A stretch of DNA of 20,606 nucleotides, taken from NCBI GenBank assembly GCA_029570205.1, contig JAKQSI010000031.1:1-20606 (forward strand), in the 5' to 3' direction. Below, piece by piece: positions 12,317 through 20,412 of this stretch. The notes beneath the pieces were generated by a model. The model searched no databases, was not told where the DNA came from, and worked only from the letters and a program-made list of their open reading frames with translations. The DNA is from Candidatus Omnitrophota bacterium. GTDB taxonomy: Bacteria; Hinthialibacterota; Hinthialibacteria; Hinthialibacterales; JAKPRU01. The position numbers and the translations under genes are program-made. Numbering within the stretch: the first letter of the stretch is position 1; the number at the start of each line of letters is the position of its first letter.

Positions 12317-13731
12317 GTCAGCGACAGCCGCTCATAGCGTTCCCGAATATCGCGGAAATGAATGTCCGAGGCATAAATCTGGGCGTAGGCTTCCCGCGCC
12401 GCATGACGATCCCCCATCTCCTCCAGGCACAAACCAAGGGAGTAATAAGCCTCTTTCAGTTCCTCACCCGGCACATGGCTGTATCCGCGATTCTTGAACA
12501 GCTCTATCGCTGTCCGGAACTCCTGGGCGGCAATTTCCATCTGGGCGAGCTTCCGAAAACAATTCCCCAGAATGAGATGCGCGCGGCCCGCATAAGGAGG
12601 CTCTCGCAGTAAGCGCTGGAGAATAGAAACCGCCTTGTCGTAATGCCCCATTTCATAAAGTAAATTACCCAGTTCCAATCGCGAGTCGAAATCCTCCGGA
12701 TGTTCTCGAATCTGGTTTTCAAGGCGGGCGCTTTGCAGGCTGTCGCGTTGCTGTTGCGCTTGCCGAATCTGTGTTTTCAGGGACTCGTCTTCAGGGTGAT
12801 CCTGCATCTCCCGTTCAAGGTACGCCACCCGGCAATCCCAGTATTCCTCTTCCAGACTCTTGTCATCCGGCTGTTCGGCGAGGAGTTCCCCGAATAAATT
12901 GGAGGCCAGCAGAAGTTCGTTCTCCGCCCGCCAAAGCCGAGCCTGTTCCAGACGCACCTGAAAATCCTTTGGATTCGCATCGATCAGCGGCGCAAGCGCT
13001 TTGTTCGCCCGCTGGAACAGACCTGCTTCCCGAAGGTGAGCAATCAGTCGCAGTCGCGGCTGAACCGCATCGGGGTTCTTTGCGCATTCTTCTTCCAATT
13101 GCTCCAAACGGTGAGTGAACTCCGGGCTTCCCGGCATTTCGCGCAGTTTTTTTTCCATTTTGGCACGCCGCTCGGTCAGCTTTTCCGGAATGCCGGTCTG
13201 CGCGTATTCGCGGGCGAGCAGATCTCGAATACGATGCTCCACCTGCTCATCGTCCGGAAACATGGAAGCAAGACGCCTCAGGTAGCCGATGGATTCATCC
13301 AGCTGCCCTTCCTGCGCAGCCAGTTCGGCCGCACGTCGAAGAAACGGCACGTGTTGCGGTCGAAGCGCAAGCGCCGCCCGGTAAGCCTCCAGCGCTGGGG
13401 CCGTTCGTCCCAGCTTGTCGCAGCAAACCGCATAGCTCGCCGCGGTGGAAAATCGCTGTGGTTCGCATCGATAAAGCAACTCCACCCGATCCATCGCCCG
13501 GTCATATCGACCAAATTCCATCAGGACCCGGCACCACATCCCCACAAGAAACCGGACAGGCCGACTCCATTTTCTCCGCGCCCGCGCGACTTGAATCTCC
13601 TTAAGACCTTCCGCTCCGGCAGGATGCTCCGGTGCATATTGCAGGATCAGGTTAAAATACTGCTCCGCCAGGTCCAGCTCCCCCTGCCGGAGCGCGGTGT
13701 GGGCGCGTTCTGTGTAATCATCAATGTCCAT
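12313..13731 (-). CDS. Tetratricopeptide-repeat protein
   Basis: A 472-residue all-helical protein without a signal peptide, so probably cytoplasmic or membrane-associated through a partner. TPR units are recognisable along its length: residues ~5-38 (AHTALRQGELDLAEQYFNLI), ~100-150 (YAVCCDKLGRTAPALEAYRAAL and AAELAAQEGQLDESIGYLRRL), ~340-390 (RLELGNLLYEMGHYDKAVSI, then HLILGNCFRKLAQMEIAAQE) and ~410-450 (SLGLCLEEMGDRHAAREAYA). A charged helical middle segment (GIPEKLTERRAKMEKKLREM) may be a coiled coil. TPR proteins usually scaffold complexes; no partner is evident here. The start at 13731 has only a weak upstream SD. It converges with the LolA-like gene; both stops lie on the palindrome TTAA at 12313-12316. 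Confidence 0.88.
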   Translation of the reverse strand: MDIDDYTERAHTALRQGELDLAEQYFNLILQYAPEHPAGAEGLKEIQVARARRKWSRPVRFLVGMWCRVLMEFGRYDRAMDRVELLYRCEPQRFSTAASYAVCCDKLGRTAPALEAYRAALALRPQHVPFLRRAAELAAQEGQLDESIGYLRRLASMFPDDEQVEHRIRDLLAREYAQTGIPEKLTERRAKMEKKLREMPGSPEFTHRLEQLEEECAKNPDAVQPRLRLIAHLREAGLFQRANKALAPLIDANPKDFQVRLEQARLWRAENELLLASNLFGELLAEQPDDKSLEEEYWDCRVAYLEREMQDHPEDESLKTQIRQAQQQRDSLQSARLENQIREHPEDFDSRLELGNLLYEMGHYDKAVSILQRLLREPPYAGRAHLILGNCFRKLAQMEIAAQEFRTAIELFKNRGYSHVPGEELKEAYYSLGLCLEEMGDRHAAREAYAQIYASDIHFRDIRERYERLSLT

Positions 13732-13793
13732 AGTGACTGCATTTCATCCGTTCTCTTGTGATGAATAAACGGTAAGTACCGGAGAATGAAGTG

Positions 13794-14000
13794 TCAAGCT
13801 GAAGAGGAGATTCGGCAAAACCGAACGGTCGTGAATCCTTCCTTCCGGATCCGCGCACACGCGATATTTCTCAATAATTCCGCACGTTTCTCTGTACCCG
13901 GCAGAAAGCCTGTGATATATTTATCGTAAATCCTGGGAATGGAAGCCTCTACTTGAGATTCTTCTGTTATGGCATGCATTGCCTGTGCAGGATGCTGCAA
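13794..14000 (-). CDS. Doubtful 68-codon ORF in the gap before the HD-GYP gene
   Basis: In the 371-bp gap between the TPR and HD-GYP genes, a TTG-started minus-strand frame encodes a 68-residue peptide (MQHPAQAMHAITEES at its start). AAGGA lies 5 bases before the TTG. No family is recognised. Composition is unremarkable, and the start codon is weak. The rest of this gap is AT-rich promoter sequence. Confidence 0.18.
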   Translation of the reverse strand: MQHPAQAMHAITEESQVEASIPRIYDKYITGFLPGTEKRAELLRNIACARIRKEGFTTVRFCRISSSA

Positions 14001-14010
14001 AAGTTTCCTT

Positions 14011-14053
14011 TTTGTTATATAATCTAACCAAAGACTCTTATTTGTGATATAAT
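14011..14053 (+). promoter_or_regulatory. AT-rich promoter region with 30-bp-spaced TATAAT boxes
   Basis: TTTGTTATATAAT (14011-14023) recurs as TTTGTGATATAAT (14041-14053), 30 bp apart. Each ends in a perfect TATAAT, and the second is an extended -10 (TGaTATAAT). A third related word, TGTGATATAT, starts at 13911. No clear -35 precedes either box. The second box is ~50 bases before the HD-GYP ATG. The pair could be tandem promoters or a regulator site. Confidence 0.5.
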
Positions 14054-14102
14054 ATCTTGTAAGTCTGTTGAATCGGGCAAGACGAAGGGAAGCCTATAAT
14101 CC

Positions 14103-15167
14103 ATGCCGCCCCAACTCGATCTACGACGTGACGAAGACATTGAATATCTTTATATCCCTGCCCGTCAAGAGGAACATGTTTCCATTGAAGCGGGGCAACA
14201 GGCGGGACTTCTAGCTGTCGATCCATCCCTTCTGAGTGTTAAAGTGGCTTGTGATTTCCCGATTTATGTGTATGTCAGCACGGCCTCACGCTTTGTCCTG
14301 TTGAAAGCAGAGAACCTGCCGATCACCAGAAAACAGCTGCAACAGGTGCAGAGTGGCGGACGGCGTCCTTTTTTTGTCCCGCAGGATTTCGCCGGTTCTC
14401 TGAAAGCGCTTGCCGCTCAGAATCTCCGCTCTCTGGCCGGCAATACCGATATGGACCCGGCCACCCGAAGCCGACAAACTTACGCTATTTCCAAAGCCAT
14501 CTTGGCCGGCGTTTTCACACCGGATGCCGACAGGAGACGAGTGGAAGAAGCCAGTCGCTGCGTAGGCAATGCGCTGACAGACCTGATTGGGACCGGTCGC
14601 GATGCGCTGCGTCATCTCATCCTGGCCGAATCCCACGACCCCGGCATTTACACACACAGTTTGAATATCTGCGTGCTGGGAACCGCGCTGGTTCATTACC
14701 TTCACCCTGAACGGCCCCGTGAGCATTTGCAGGACCTGGCGCAAGGATTCCTGCTGCATGATATCGGAAAAATTGACATCCCCTCGGAAATCTGGACCAA
14801 ACCGGACAAGTTGACCGAATCCGAACGGGAACTGGTCCAAAAGCATCCTCTCTATGGTTTTCAGCGAATTGAAAAGTTTGAAAGAATATCCGAGGAGGCA
14901 GGTCGCATTGTTCTGCACCACCATGAACACTGTGACGGGACCGGATACCCCTTTGGCCTGAGCGCAGAGGAGATCTCCGAAGCCGCACGGATTTGCGCTA
15001 TCATCGAACCGTTTGACGATCTTACTTCCGACCGTCCCTACCACAAGCGCGTGACCGTGTTCCAGGCGCTTCAGACAATGAAAGAAGAAGGAATGCATCG
15101 ATATGATTTCGACCTGTATAAAGCATTCCTGCATTTCTTCCGGGATGTCTCCAATCCGGGACATTAG
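14103..15167 (+). CDS. HD-GYP domain protein, probable c-di-GMP phosphodiesterase
   Basis: A 354-residue cytoplasmic signalling protein. The N-terminal ~100 residues (FPIYVYVSTASRFVLLKAEN and RRPFFVPQDFAGSLKALA) form the beta-rich domain often found before HD-GYP domains. The HD-GYP domain (~165-340) has HSLNIC (H185), LLHDIGK (219-223), KLTESERELVQKHPLYG and HHHEHCDGTGYP (272-283), with the GYP signature intact. The late Asp of the metal site, usually in a 'VADxFDALTS' segment, reads IIEPFDDLTSDRPY here, so Asp is replaced by Glu (E302). HD-GYP proteins hydrolyse cyclic di-GMP, linear pGpG, or (in some cases) cGAMP. The start has AAGGGA ~12 bases upstream. The gene is alone on this strand between the TPR gene and a Tat lipoprotein. 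Confidence 0.92.
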   Translation: MPPQLDLRRDEDIEYLYIPARQEEHVSIEAGQQAGLLAVDPSLLSVKVACDFPIYVYVSTASRFVLLKAENLPITRKQLQQVQSGGRRPFFVPQDFAGSLKALAAQNLRSLAGNTDMDPATRSRQTYAISKAILAGVFTPDADRRRVEEASRCVGNALTDLIGTGRDALRHLILAESHDPGIYTHSLNICVLGTALVHYLHPERPREHLQDLAQGFLLHDIGKIDIPSEIWTKPDKLTESERELVQKHPLYGFQRIEKFERISEEAGRIVLHHHEHCDGTGYPFGLSAEEISEAARICAIIEPFDDLTSDRPYHKRVTVFQALQTMKEEGMHRYDFDLYKAFLHFFRDVSNPGH

Positions 15168-15364
15168 GGCAGGCACAGGGGTCTGTCCCCCACGGTGTCG
15201 CAGAGACAACCCAGCGTCGTTGCCCGTCAGAACGCATCCAGGCATCGGAAATCGTGAAATAAACAATTCGGGCCATTGAATGACCTGCCTTTTCGGGCGA
15301 CAATCAGGGGAATGCAGACATACAAAAGGGGCGTTGTGCCTCTTCCAAAGGAGACATACCGTCA

Positions 15365-16756
15365 ATGAATCATCAACCCGGTTCTCGTCGAGAATTTCTC
15401 AAAAATGTGTTCGCAATTTCCGCCCTGACAGCCTTGGGGGGATGCCAGACAACCCTGATCCGCACAGGAGGTTCAGGTTTGCAAATCTCAACTTTCCGCG
15501 CCGATGTAACTCCCGAACTCGGTACCCCCATTTATTCCAGTTACAAACCGCTGGAGACCATTGAACATCCCCTGTTGGCGAAGGGAATCATCCTGCAGGA
15601 CGGGGGGAGGCGGTACGTACTATGCGCCGTGGATTGGTGTGAACTGTGCAACTCAACCCATGAGGTTTTTCGCACGCGAATCGCAAAAGCGGCGAAAACA
15701 GATGTCTCCCGTGTCGCCGTGCAGACTGTCCACCAGCACACGGCGCCCATGGCGGATGGCGATGCCTCGCGGCTGATTGAAACGGTGAACGATCCACCTG
15801 TGCATCCCACAGCGGAATCGTTCGAAAAGGGCGCGGAACCGATTGCCGAGGCGATCGGCCAAGCGATGAAAGAATTCGTTCCTTTCAATCGCATCGGTAT
15901 CGGACAGGCGAAAGTGGAGCGAGTGGCCTCGAACCGAAGGATCATCACGCCGGAGGGAAAGATGGTAACTCGGATGAGTTCCTGCCAGGACCCGGCGGTG
16001 CGTGCCCTGCCGGAAGGATTGATCGATCCGTACATCAAAACCATCACGTTCAGCCAGGGGGATCGGCCCCTTGTGCGAATACATTATTACGCAACTCATC
16101 CCCAGAGTTTCTATGGCGATCCGCGCACGAGCTATGATTTCCCCGGGATCGCGCGAGAGGAATTGCAGAAGAAAGAAAACATATTCCAGATTTATTTCAA
16201 CGGCTGCGGAGGGGATATCGCCGCGGGAAAATACAACGACGGAAAACCGGCTGCCCGCGCGGAACTTGCCCAGCGTCTTCTCGCCGGAATGGAGGCTTCC
16301 ATCGCCGCGACAACCTACACACCGGTGGAAACCCTTTCCTGGCGCACACATCCCGTGACCTTTACACCGCGTAACGACACGGGGTTCACGGAACCGGAGT
16401 GCTTTGCCCGGATGGCCGATACCTCCCAATCGACCAATGTGCGGTATTCGGCGGCACAGGTTCAGGCATGGCGGAATCGGGCGCGTCGGCCCATTGAGTT
16501 CACCGCGCTGCAACTCGGAAATGTGCATATTCTTCATCTGCCCGGTGAGCCGATGGTAGAGTTTCAGCGGTTTGCCCAGCGGGTGCGGCGGGATGCGTTT
16601 GTGGCGGTGGCCGGGTATGGCGATTGCGCAACGGCTTATATCTGCACAGAGCGCTCTTTCTCGGAAGGCGGCTATGAACCGAGCGCGTCCCATGTCGTCC
16701 CCGAATCCGAAATCCTCGTCCGCGACGCGATTCGGCGATTGCTGGATGTGGCATGA
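15365..16756 (+). CDS. Neutral ceramidase-like Tat lipoprotein
   Basis: A 463-residue secreted protein. The N-terminus has a twin-arginine motif (SRREFLKN, R8-R9), a hydrophobic stretch (VFAISALTALGG) and a Cys (C27) in ALGGC, a good lipobox: a Tat-exported lipoprotein. The mature part resembles the neutral/alkaline non-lysosomal ceramidase N-terminal family: STFRADVTPELGTPIYSSYK, VHQHTAP (123-128, the metal-binding His pair), YYATHPQSF (241-249) and NGCGGDIAAG (279-288), then HLPGEPMVEFQ near the C-terminus. In true ceramidases these elements bind Zn and act on the amide bond. In this large bacterial subfamily the substrate is unknown. The C-terminal immunoglobulin-like ceramidase domain is absent. 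SD AAGGAG is 11 bases before the ATG, a slightly long spacing. It converges with the AAA+ gene. Confidence 0.85.
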   Translation: MNHQPGSRREFLKNVFAISALTALGGCQTTLIRTGGSGLQISTFRADVTPELGTPIYSSYKPLETIEHPLLAKGIILQDGGRRYVLCAVDWCELCNSTHEVFRTRIAKAAKTDVSRVAVQTVHQHTAPMADGDASRLIETVNDPPVHPTAESFEKGAEPIAEAIGQAMKEFVPFNRIGIGQAKVERVASNRRIITPEGKMVTRMSSCQDPAVRALPEGLIDPYIKTITFSQGDRPLVRIHYYATHPQSFYGDPRTSYDFPGIAREELQKKENIFQIYFNGCGGDIAAGKYNDGKPAARAELAQRLLAGMEASIAATTYTPVETLSWRTHPVTFTPRNDTGFTEPECFARMADTSQSTNVRYSAAQVQAWRNRARRPIEFTALQLGNVHILHLPGEPMVEFQRFAQRVRRDAFVAVAGYGDCATAYICTERSFSEGGYEPSASHVVPESEILVRDAIRRLLDVA

Positions 16757-16790
16757 GGATTGTTGAAAGGAACGCTTCTACTCTGGGGCG

Positions 16791-17939
16791 TCAATTGCAG
16801 GCCGCTCTCATGCTCCGCACCATTTCTGCGGTGAGAGACGGAGTTACGACTTTCATCGCGAGGTGGAAATCTTTGGTTTCAATATCACGTCGTTCAGTTA
16901 ATGCGATACGTGCAGCTTCGTTTACCAATTCTGATATTTCAGCCGATGTGTAAAGATCGCTTTCTTCCGCGAGATGTAACCAGTCGATTCGGCCAGTTGG
17001 TCTTCCTTCCATGTATAGTTGGAGCAATTCGACACGAGCTTCGAGGTCAGGTGGACCTATAAATATCTTCTTGTCAAGTCGTCCAGGACGGCGAACTGCC
17101 GGGTCGACGTTATCGATAAGATTTGTTGCGCCAATAACCAGTAGATTTGATTTCCGGCACTCATTCAACTGGACGAGAAACTCATTCACTTCGGCCATGT
17201 AGTGATGTCCCACAGAATGCCCGCCTCGATTCGGAACCAGCGCGTCTAATTCATCAAAAAAGAGCAAACTGGGGGCGTTCTCGCGAGCGTTTTTGAAGAG
17301 TTCTCCGATCTTTTCCTGACCGCCATGCACATAGATGCTTGCGAGATCGGAAGGTTTTATCTCTATGAAGTTGAATCGCAAAAAATCGGCAAGTTTGCGG
17401 GCAATAAACGTTTTTCCACATCCTGGTGGACCATAGAACAATACACCATTCGGTAGGTCAATCTTGTATCGTGCGTACAATTCTGGTTGTTCCAGCGGCA
17501 GAATCACGTCTCTCTCCAGAATGGCCTTGATTTCACGCATCCCGGCAACACCGTGCCAGTGTCTCGTCAATTTCATTGTGGCTTTCTGCACCAAAGATTG
17601 TCTTGACGAAGGCTTCAGGTTGACGATTGTTTTCAGATGTTCTTTGATCGCCTGCGCGGCCACGTTTTCCGGATGCATTTCGCATTCGAGACAGGTCCAG
17701 GCCAGTGCCTCGAACCACCTGCCCCATTCCCGAAGTAGTTCAATCCTGTATAGCCAAGCCAAGCGCCGCTCTTCGTCAGCGGAAGGATCTATGTCTCGAA
17801 ACAGTGGCAAGTCCTCTGCCATAACATCATCCAGCACTCGCAACGCTCTGGCTTTTTGCCCCTTGATAAGCCAGCGGCTGACTTCACTCATCCAATGACG
17901 ATGCGGCAAGGGTTTCGTTTCTACGCGAAGAGGAGTCAT
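16791..17939 (-). CDS. AAA+ ATPase with helical N-terminal domain
   Basis: A 382-residue single-domain AAA+ protein of the FtsH/Vps4/SpoVK-like class (COG0464 type). Residues 1-120 are helical, with Trp-rich, TPR-like pairs (WLYRIELLREWGRWFEALAW). The AAA module has Walker A GPPGCGKT (170-177), pore loop ASIYVHGGQEKIG with an aromatic Tyr, Walker B LLFFDELDAL (225-234), sensor 1 IGATN (269-273), and the second region of homology DPAVRRPGRLDKKI with two Arg fingers. A helical lid follows. There is no protease domain or transmembrane segment, so it should be a hexameric remodelling ATPase acting on an unknown partner. Hand counts of several 60-base lines give ~40-48% GC here against ~67% in the preceding gene, suggesting acquisition. 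It is divergent from the DUF5131 gene. No strong SD is visible before ATG 17939. Confidence 0.93.
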   Translation of the reverse strand: MTPLRVETKPLPHRHWMSEVSRWLIKGQKARALRVLDDVMAEDLPLFRDIDPSADEERRLAWLYRIELLREWGRWFEALAWTCLECEMHPENVAAQAIKEHLKTIVNLKPSSRQSLVQKATMKLTRHWHGVAGMREIKAILERDVILPLEQPELYARYKIDLPNGVLFYGPPGCGKTFIARKLADFLRFNFIEIKPSDLASIYVHGGQEKIGELFKNARENAPSLLFFDELDALVPNRGGHSVGHHYMAEVNEFLVQLNECRKSNLLVIGATNLIDNVDPAVRRPGRLDKKIFIGPPDLEARVELLQLYMEGRPTGRIDWLHLAEESDLYTSAEISELVNEAARIALTERRDIETKDFHLAMKVVTPSLTAEMVRSMRAACN

Positions 17940-18000
17940 TTCTTAGGTCACATATCGGTCGTAGGTCGCTGCTACAGATGATTTGCCTTACATCAATCCA

Positions 18001-18013
18001 TTTTCAATGAAAA
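18001..18013. promoter_or_regulatory. Short inverted repeat between the AAA+ and DUF5131 genes
   Basis: TTTTCA (18001-18006) and TGAAAA (18008-18013) form a perfect 6-bp inverted repeat with a one-base centre, in the 239-bp divergent intergenic region. Such a site could bind a dimeric regulator of either gene. No family of regulator is implied. Confidence 0.3.
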
Positions 18014-18178
18014 GATCTGCTTTGTAAAGTAGATTGCCCATTCTCCGGTCAGGCAGTCCATCGCATACTTTAGATGCAAGATTTTGAGTAGAAAAACAAG
18101 AACAACCTTCTCGTGCCCCTTCTTCGGCTATATGATCTGGTATTCTTGGCAGGGAATCAAATCATCGTGGGACACCCC

Positions 18179-18913
18179 ATGGCCAAATCGAAAATCGAGT
18201 GGACGGAATGCACGTGGAATCCTGTGACGGGATGCAGCAAGATCAGTACGGGATGCAAGAACTGCTATGCCGAGCGATTCTCGAATCGGCTGCGGGTCAT
18301 CGGGCATCCGCATTACCGGAACGGATTTCGGCTTACGGTACATGAAAAGGCTTTGGAAATCCCGCTGACCTGGAAACGTCCCCAGCTGGTTTTTGTCAAT
18401 TCCATGAGCGACCTGTTTCACAAGGAAGTGCCTCTTGATTTCATACTTCGCGCGTTTGATGTGATGGCGCAATGCCCGCAGCATTGCTTTCAGATTCTCA
18501 CCAAACGATCCAGGCGATTGCTGGAAGAAAACAAGAGAATCGACTGGCCTGAGAATGTGTGGATGGGAGTCAGTGTCGAAAGTGAAGATTACGCATATCG
18601 AATCGACCATCTCCGGGACACCAGGGCTAAAGTGAAATTCGTGTCGTTCGAACCTCTGCTTGAGGCGATCCCGGAACCTGAACTGGACGGGATCGACTGG
18701 GTGATCGTTGGCGGCGAGTCGGGTCCCAAATCTCGTCCCCTGGAGCCGGATTGGGTGCGGCAGATCAGGGATCGTGCAATCTCAGCCGGGATTCCGTTCT
18801 TTTTCAAACAGTGGGGCGGATTCCACAAGAAGAGGAACGGACGACAGCTGGATGGGCGCTGTTGGGATGAAATGCCGAGGTTAAGCAAGCAGAGTCTCCG
18901 AAGCGTTGCGTAA
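18179..18913 (+). CDS. Phage Gp37/Gp68 family (DUF5131) three-Cys-motif protein
   Basis: A 244-residue cytoplasmic protein of the Gp37/Gp68 family (DUF5131). Its hallmark N-terminus reads [20 protein letters not shown] followed by CKNCYAERF, a dense Cys cluster (C-x7-C-x6-C-x2-C) that resembles radical-SAM [4Fe-4S] binding. Further family motifs are present: [57 protein letters not shown] and PFFFKQWG. The family occurs in phages, islands and chromosomes, often near a gene for the partner TcmP; no TcmP gene is present here. The reaction is not established. The open frame begins at 18113, but ATG 18179 starts the family's normal MAKSKIEWT beginning and has GGGA ~7 bases upstream. It stands alone, divergent from the AAA+ gene. 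Confidence 0.9.
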   Translation: MAKSKIEWTECTWNPVTGCSKISTGCKNCYAERFSNRLRVIGHPHYRNGFRLTVHEKALEIPLTWKRPQLVFVNSMSDLFHKEVPLDFILRAFDVMAQCPQHCFQILTKRSRRLLEENKRIDWPENVWMGVSVESEDYAYRIDHLRDTRAKVKFVSFEPLLEAIPEPELDGIDWVIVGGESGPKSRPLEPDWVRQIRDRAISAGIPFFFKQWGGFHKKRNGRQLDGRCWDEMPRLSKQSLRSVA

Positions 18914-18975
18914 ACGCTGTTATTATCGGCGATACAGAGGGGACAGGGTGATATATGAAAGGGCTCCAACCCAAT

Positions 18976-19005
18976 TTGATCTTTCCCCACTATTCGGGCT
19001 ATAAT
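18976..19005 (+). promoter_or_regulatory. Promoter for the DegT-family gene
   Basis: TTGATC (18976-18981), 18 bases, then a perfect TATAAT (19000-19005). The predicted RNA starts ~45 bases before the ATG at 19058. This is one of the clearest promoters in the window. Confidence 0.6.
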
Positions 19006-19057
19006 AGGAAATAGCAGAAGGTTTTGAAAATCATCCGAGAATCGAGGAACAGATGCC

Positions 19058-20407
19058 ATGAACGAAATGCGTGAACTCAGCGAGAAGAGATCGAGACGGA
19101 CGTTTCTCAAGTCAAGCGGAGTGGCCGCAGCCGGACTTGCCCTGGGAGGCTACACCGGAAAGGCCATCGCACAATCGGCCAACGAAACACTTGCCCTCAA
19201 CGGCGGGCCGAAAGCGGTCACCTTCCCCTCCGACCGGCTCAGCGCCGCTACCAAATGGCCCCGTTTCGGCGACGTGGAAAAACAGGCAGTGTGGGAGATC
19301 ATGGATCGCAGCGTCGGCGATGTCTATAACGATCTCCCCGTCCTGGAAAAAGAGTGGTGCGAATACAACAAGGTTCCTTTCGCCAAGGCACACTGTAATG
19401 GAAGCAGCACTCTCACTTCCATGTTCTTCGCCCTGGATCTGCCGCCCGGAAGCGAGATCATGGTTCCGTCGTACACATTTTTCGCCACCATCCTGCCCAT
19501 GCGGTTTTTCCAGTATGTCCCGATCTTTATCGACCTGAACCCCCGGACCGCTTGTTTTGATCTGGAATATGCCGCAAAACACCTGACCAAAAATACCAAA
19601 GCGATGGTTCCGATGCACTCCTGGGGACTTCCGTGCGACATGGACGAAATTTGCAAGTTCGCCGATGAAAAGGGGCTGATCGTGTGCGAGGATGCCGCTC
19701 ACGCGCACGGCGCATCGCTCAAAGGTAAGAAAATGGGCGCATGGGGGCAGATCGCGATCTTCAGCTTCCAGGCCAGCAAGCCGCTGCCTGCCATCGAAGG
19801 CGGCATGGGCTGCTACCAGACCCGCGAATACTACGAACGCGCCGCGGCATTCGGGCACTACGAAGATCCGCCGAAATTCCCCGAAGACAGTCCGAACCGG
19901 AAATACGACGGAACCGGATACGGCCAGAAATACCGCATCCACCCCATCGCGGCAGCCCTTGCGAGAACACAACTCGCGGTTCTCGATGAACGAAACGCCG
20001 GTGTCCGTAAGCGGATTCGGGAGCTGAACGACCGTATCACCCAACTGCCCGGCCTCTCCGAACCCTTCTGCCGCAAGGATGTCGAACGGGTGTATTACGC
20101 CAACAACATGATTTTGCTGGACGAAGCCAAAGCGGGTATCACGCGGGAAACCCTGTTAAAGGCTTTGAAAGCGGAAGGAGTCTGGGCCGGATCGGGAGCG
20201 TACCCGGAGCAGCACAAGTACAAGATATACTCCGAGGAAAAATGGTGGCATCACAAACCGGTCATCCCGGAGACGCTGCCCGGCACGGAGCAAGTCAACC
20301 GCTCCTGCATTTATCTGCCGATTCTTTACGAAGACCTGCCGGAGGTCAACGAGCAGTACGCAAAAGCCTTCGAGAAGGTCTGGGCAAACCGCGATAAGTT
20401 AAGCTGA
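19058..20407 (+). CDS. Tat-targeted DegT/DnrJ/EryC1/StrS-family aminotransferase
   Basis: A 449-residue PLP-dependent enzyme of the sugar aminotransferase (DegT/DnrJ/EryC1/StrS, AHBA synthase-like) family. The fold is complete: AKAHCNGSSTLTSMFFAL, MVPSYTFFATILP, the PLP-contact Asp in VCEDAAHAHGA (D212), and the Schiff-base Lys in FSFQASKPLPAIEGG (K241). The C-terminal domain includes RIHPIAAALARTQL. The N-terminus is a twin-arginine signal: EKRSRRTFLKSS (R13-R14), hydrophobic AAAGLALGGYTG, then AIAQS, a likely cleavage site. An exported PLP aminotransferase is unusual, because most family members are cytoplasmic nucleotide-sugar enzymes; the cofactor would be loaded before Tat export. GAGGA is 9 bases before ATG 19058. 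It might act with oxidoreductases like the one at 3404, but that gene is ~15 kb away. Confidence 0.93.
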   Translation: MNEMRELSEKRSRRTFLKSSGVAAAGLALGGYTGKAIAQSANETLALNGGPKAVTFPSDRLSAATKWPRFGDVEKQAVWEIMDRSVGDVYNDLPVLEKEWCEYNKVPFAKAHCNGSSTLTSMFFALDLPPGSEIMVPSYTFFATILPMRFFQYVPIFIDLNPRTACFDLEYAAKHLTKNTKAMVPMHSWGLPCDMDEICKFADEKGLIVCEDAAHAHGASLKGKKMGAWGQIAIFSFQASKPLPAIEGGMGCYQTREYYERAAAFGHYEDPPKFPEDSPNRKYDGTGYGQKYRIHPIAAALARTQLAVLDERNAGVRKRIRELNDRITQLPGLSEPFCRKDVERVYYANNMILLDEAKAGITRETLLKALKAEGVWAGSGAYPEQHKYKIYSEEKWWHHKPVIPETLPGTEQVNRSCIYLPILYEDLPEVNEQYAKAFEKVWANRDKLS

Positions 20408-20412
20408 AAACT

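Noticed and set aside
15178-15190. GGGG-TCTGT-CCCC hairpin after the HD-GYP gene
   Set aside because: Only four base pairs and no T-tract; it may be part of a dispersed repeat, but I see only one copy here.
14286-15365. 359-codon minus-strand frame opposite the HD-GYP gene
   Set aside because: The plus strand encodes intact HD-GYP motifs; the antisense frame shows no domain and is a codon-bias shadow.
15653-16693. 346-codon minus-strand frame opposite the ceramidase-like gene
   Set aside because: No recognisable motif and fully covered by a gene with clear motifs.
19112-20044. 310-codon minus-strand frame inside the aminotransferase gene
   Set aside because: It is a shadow of the plus-strand gene, which has complete family motifs; the antisense product has none.
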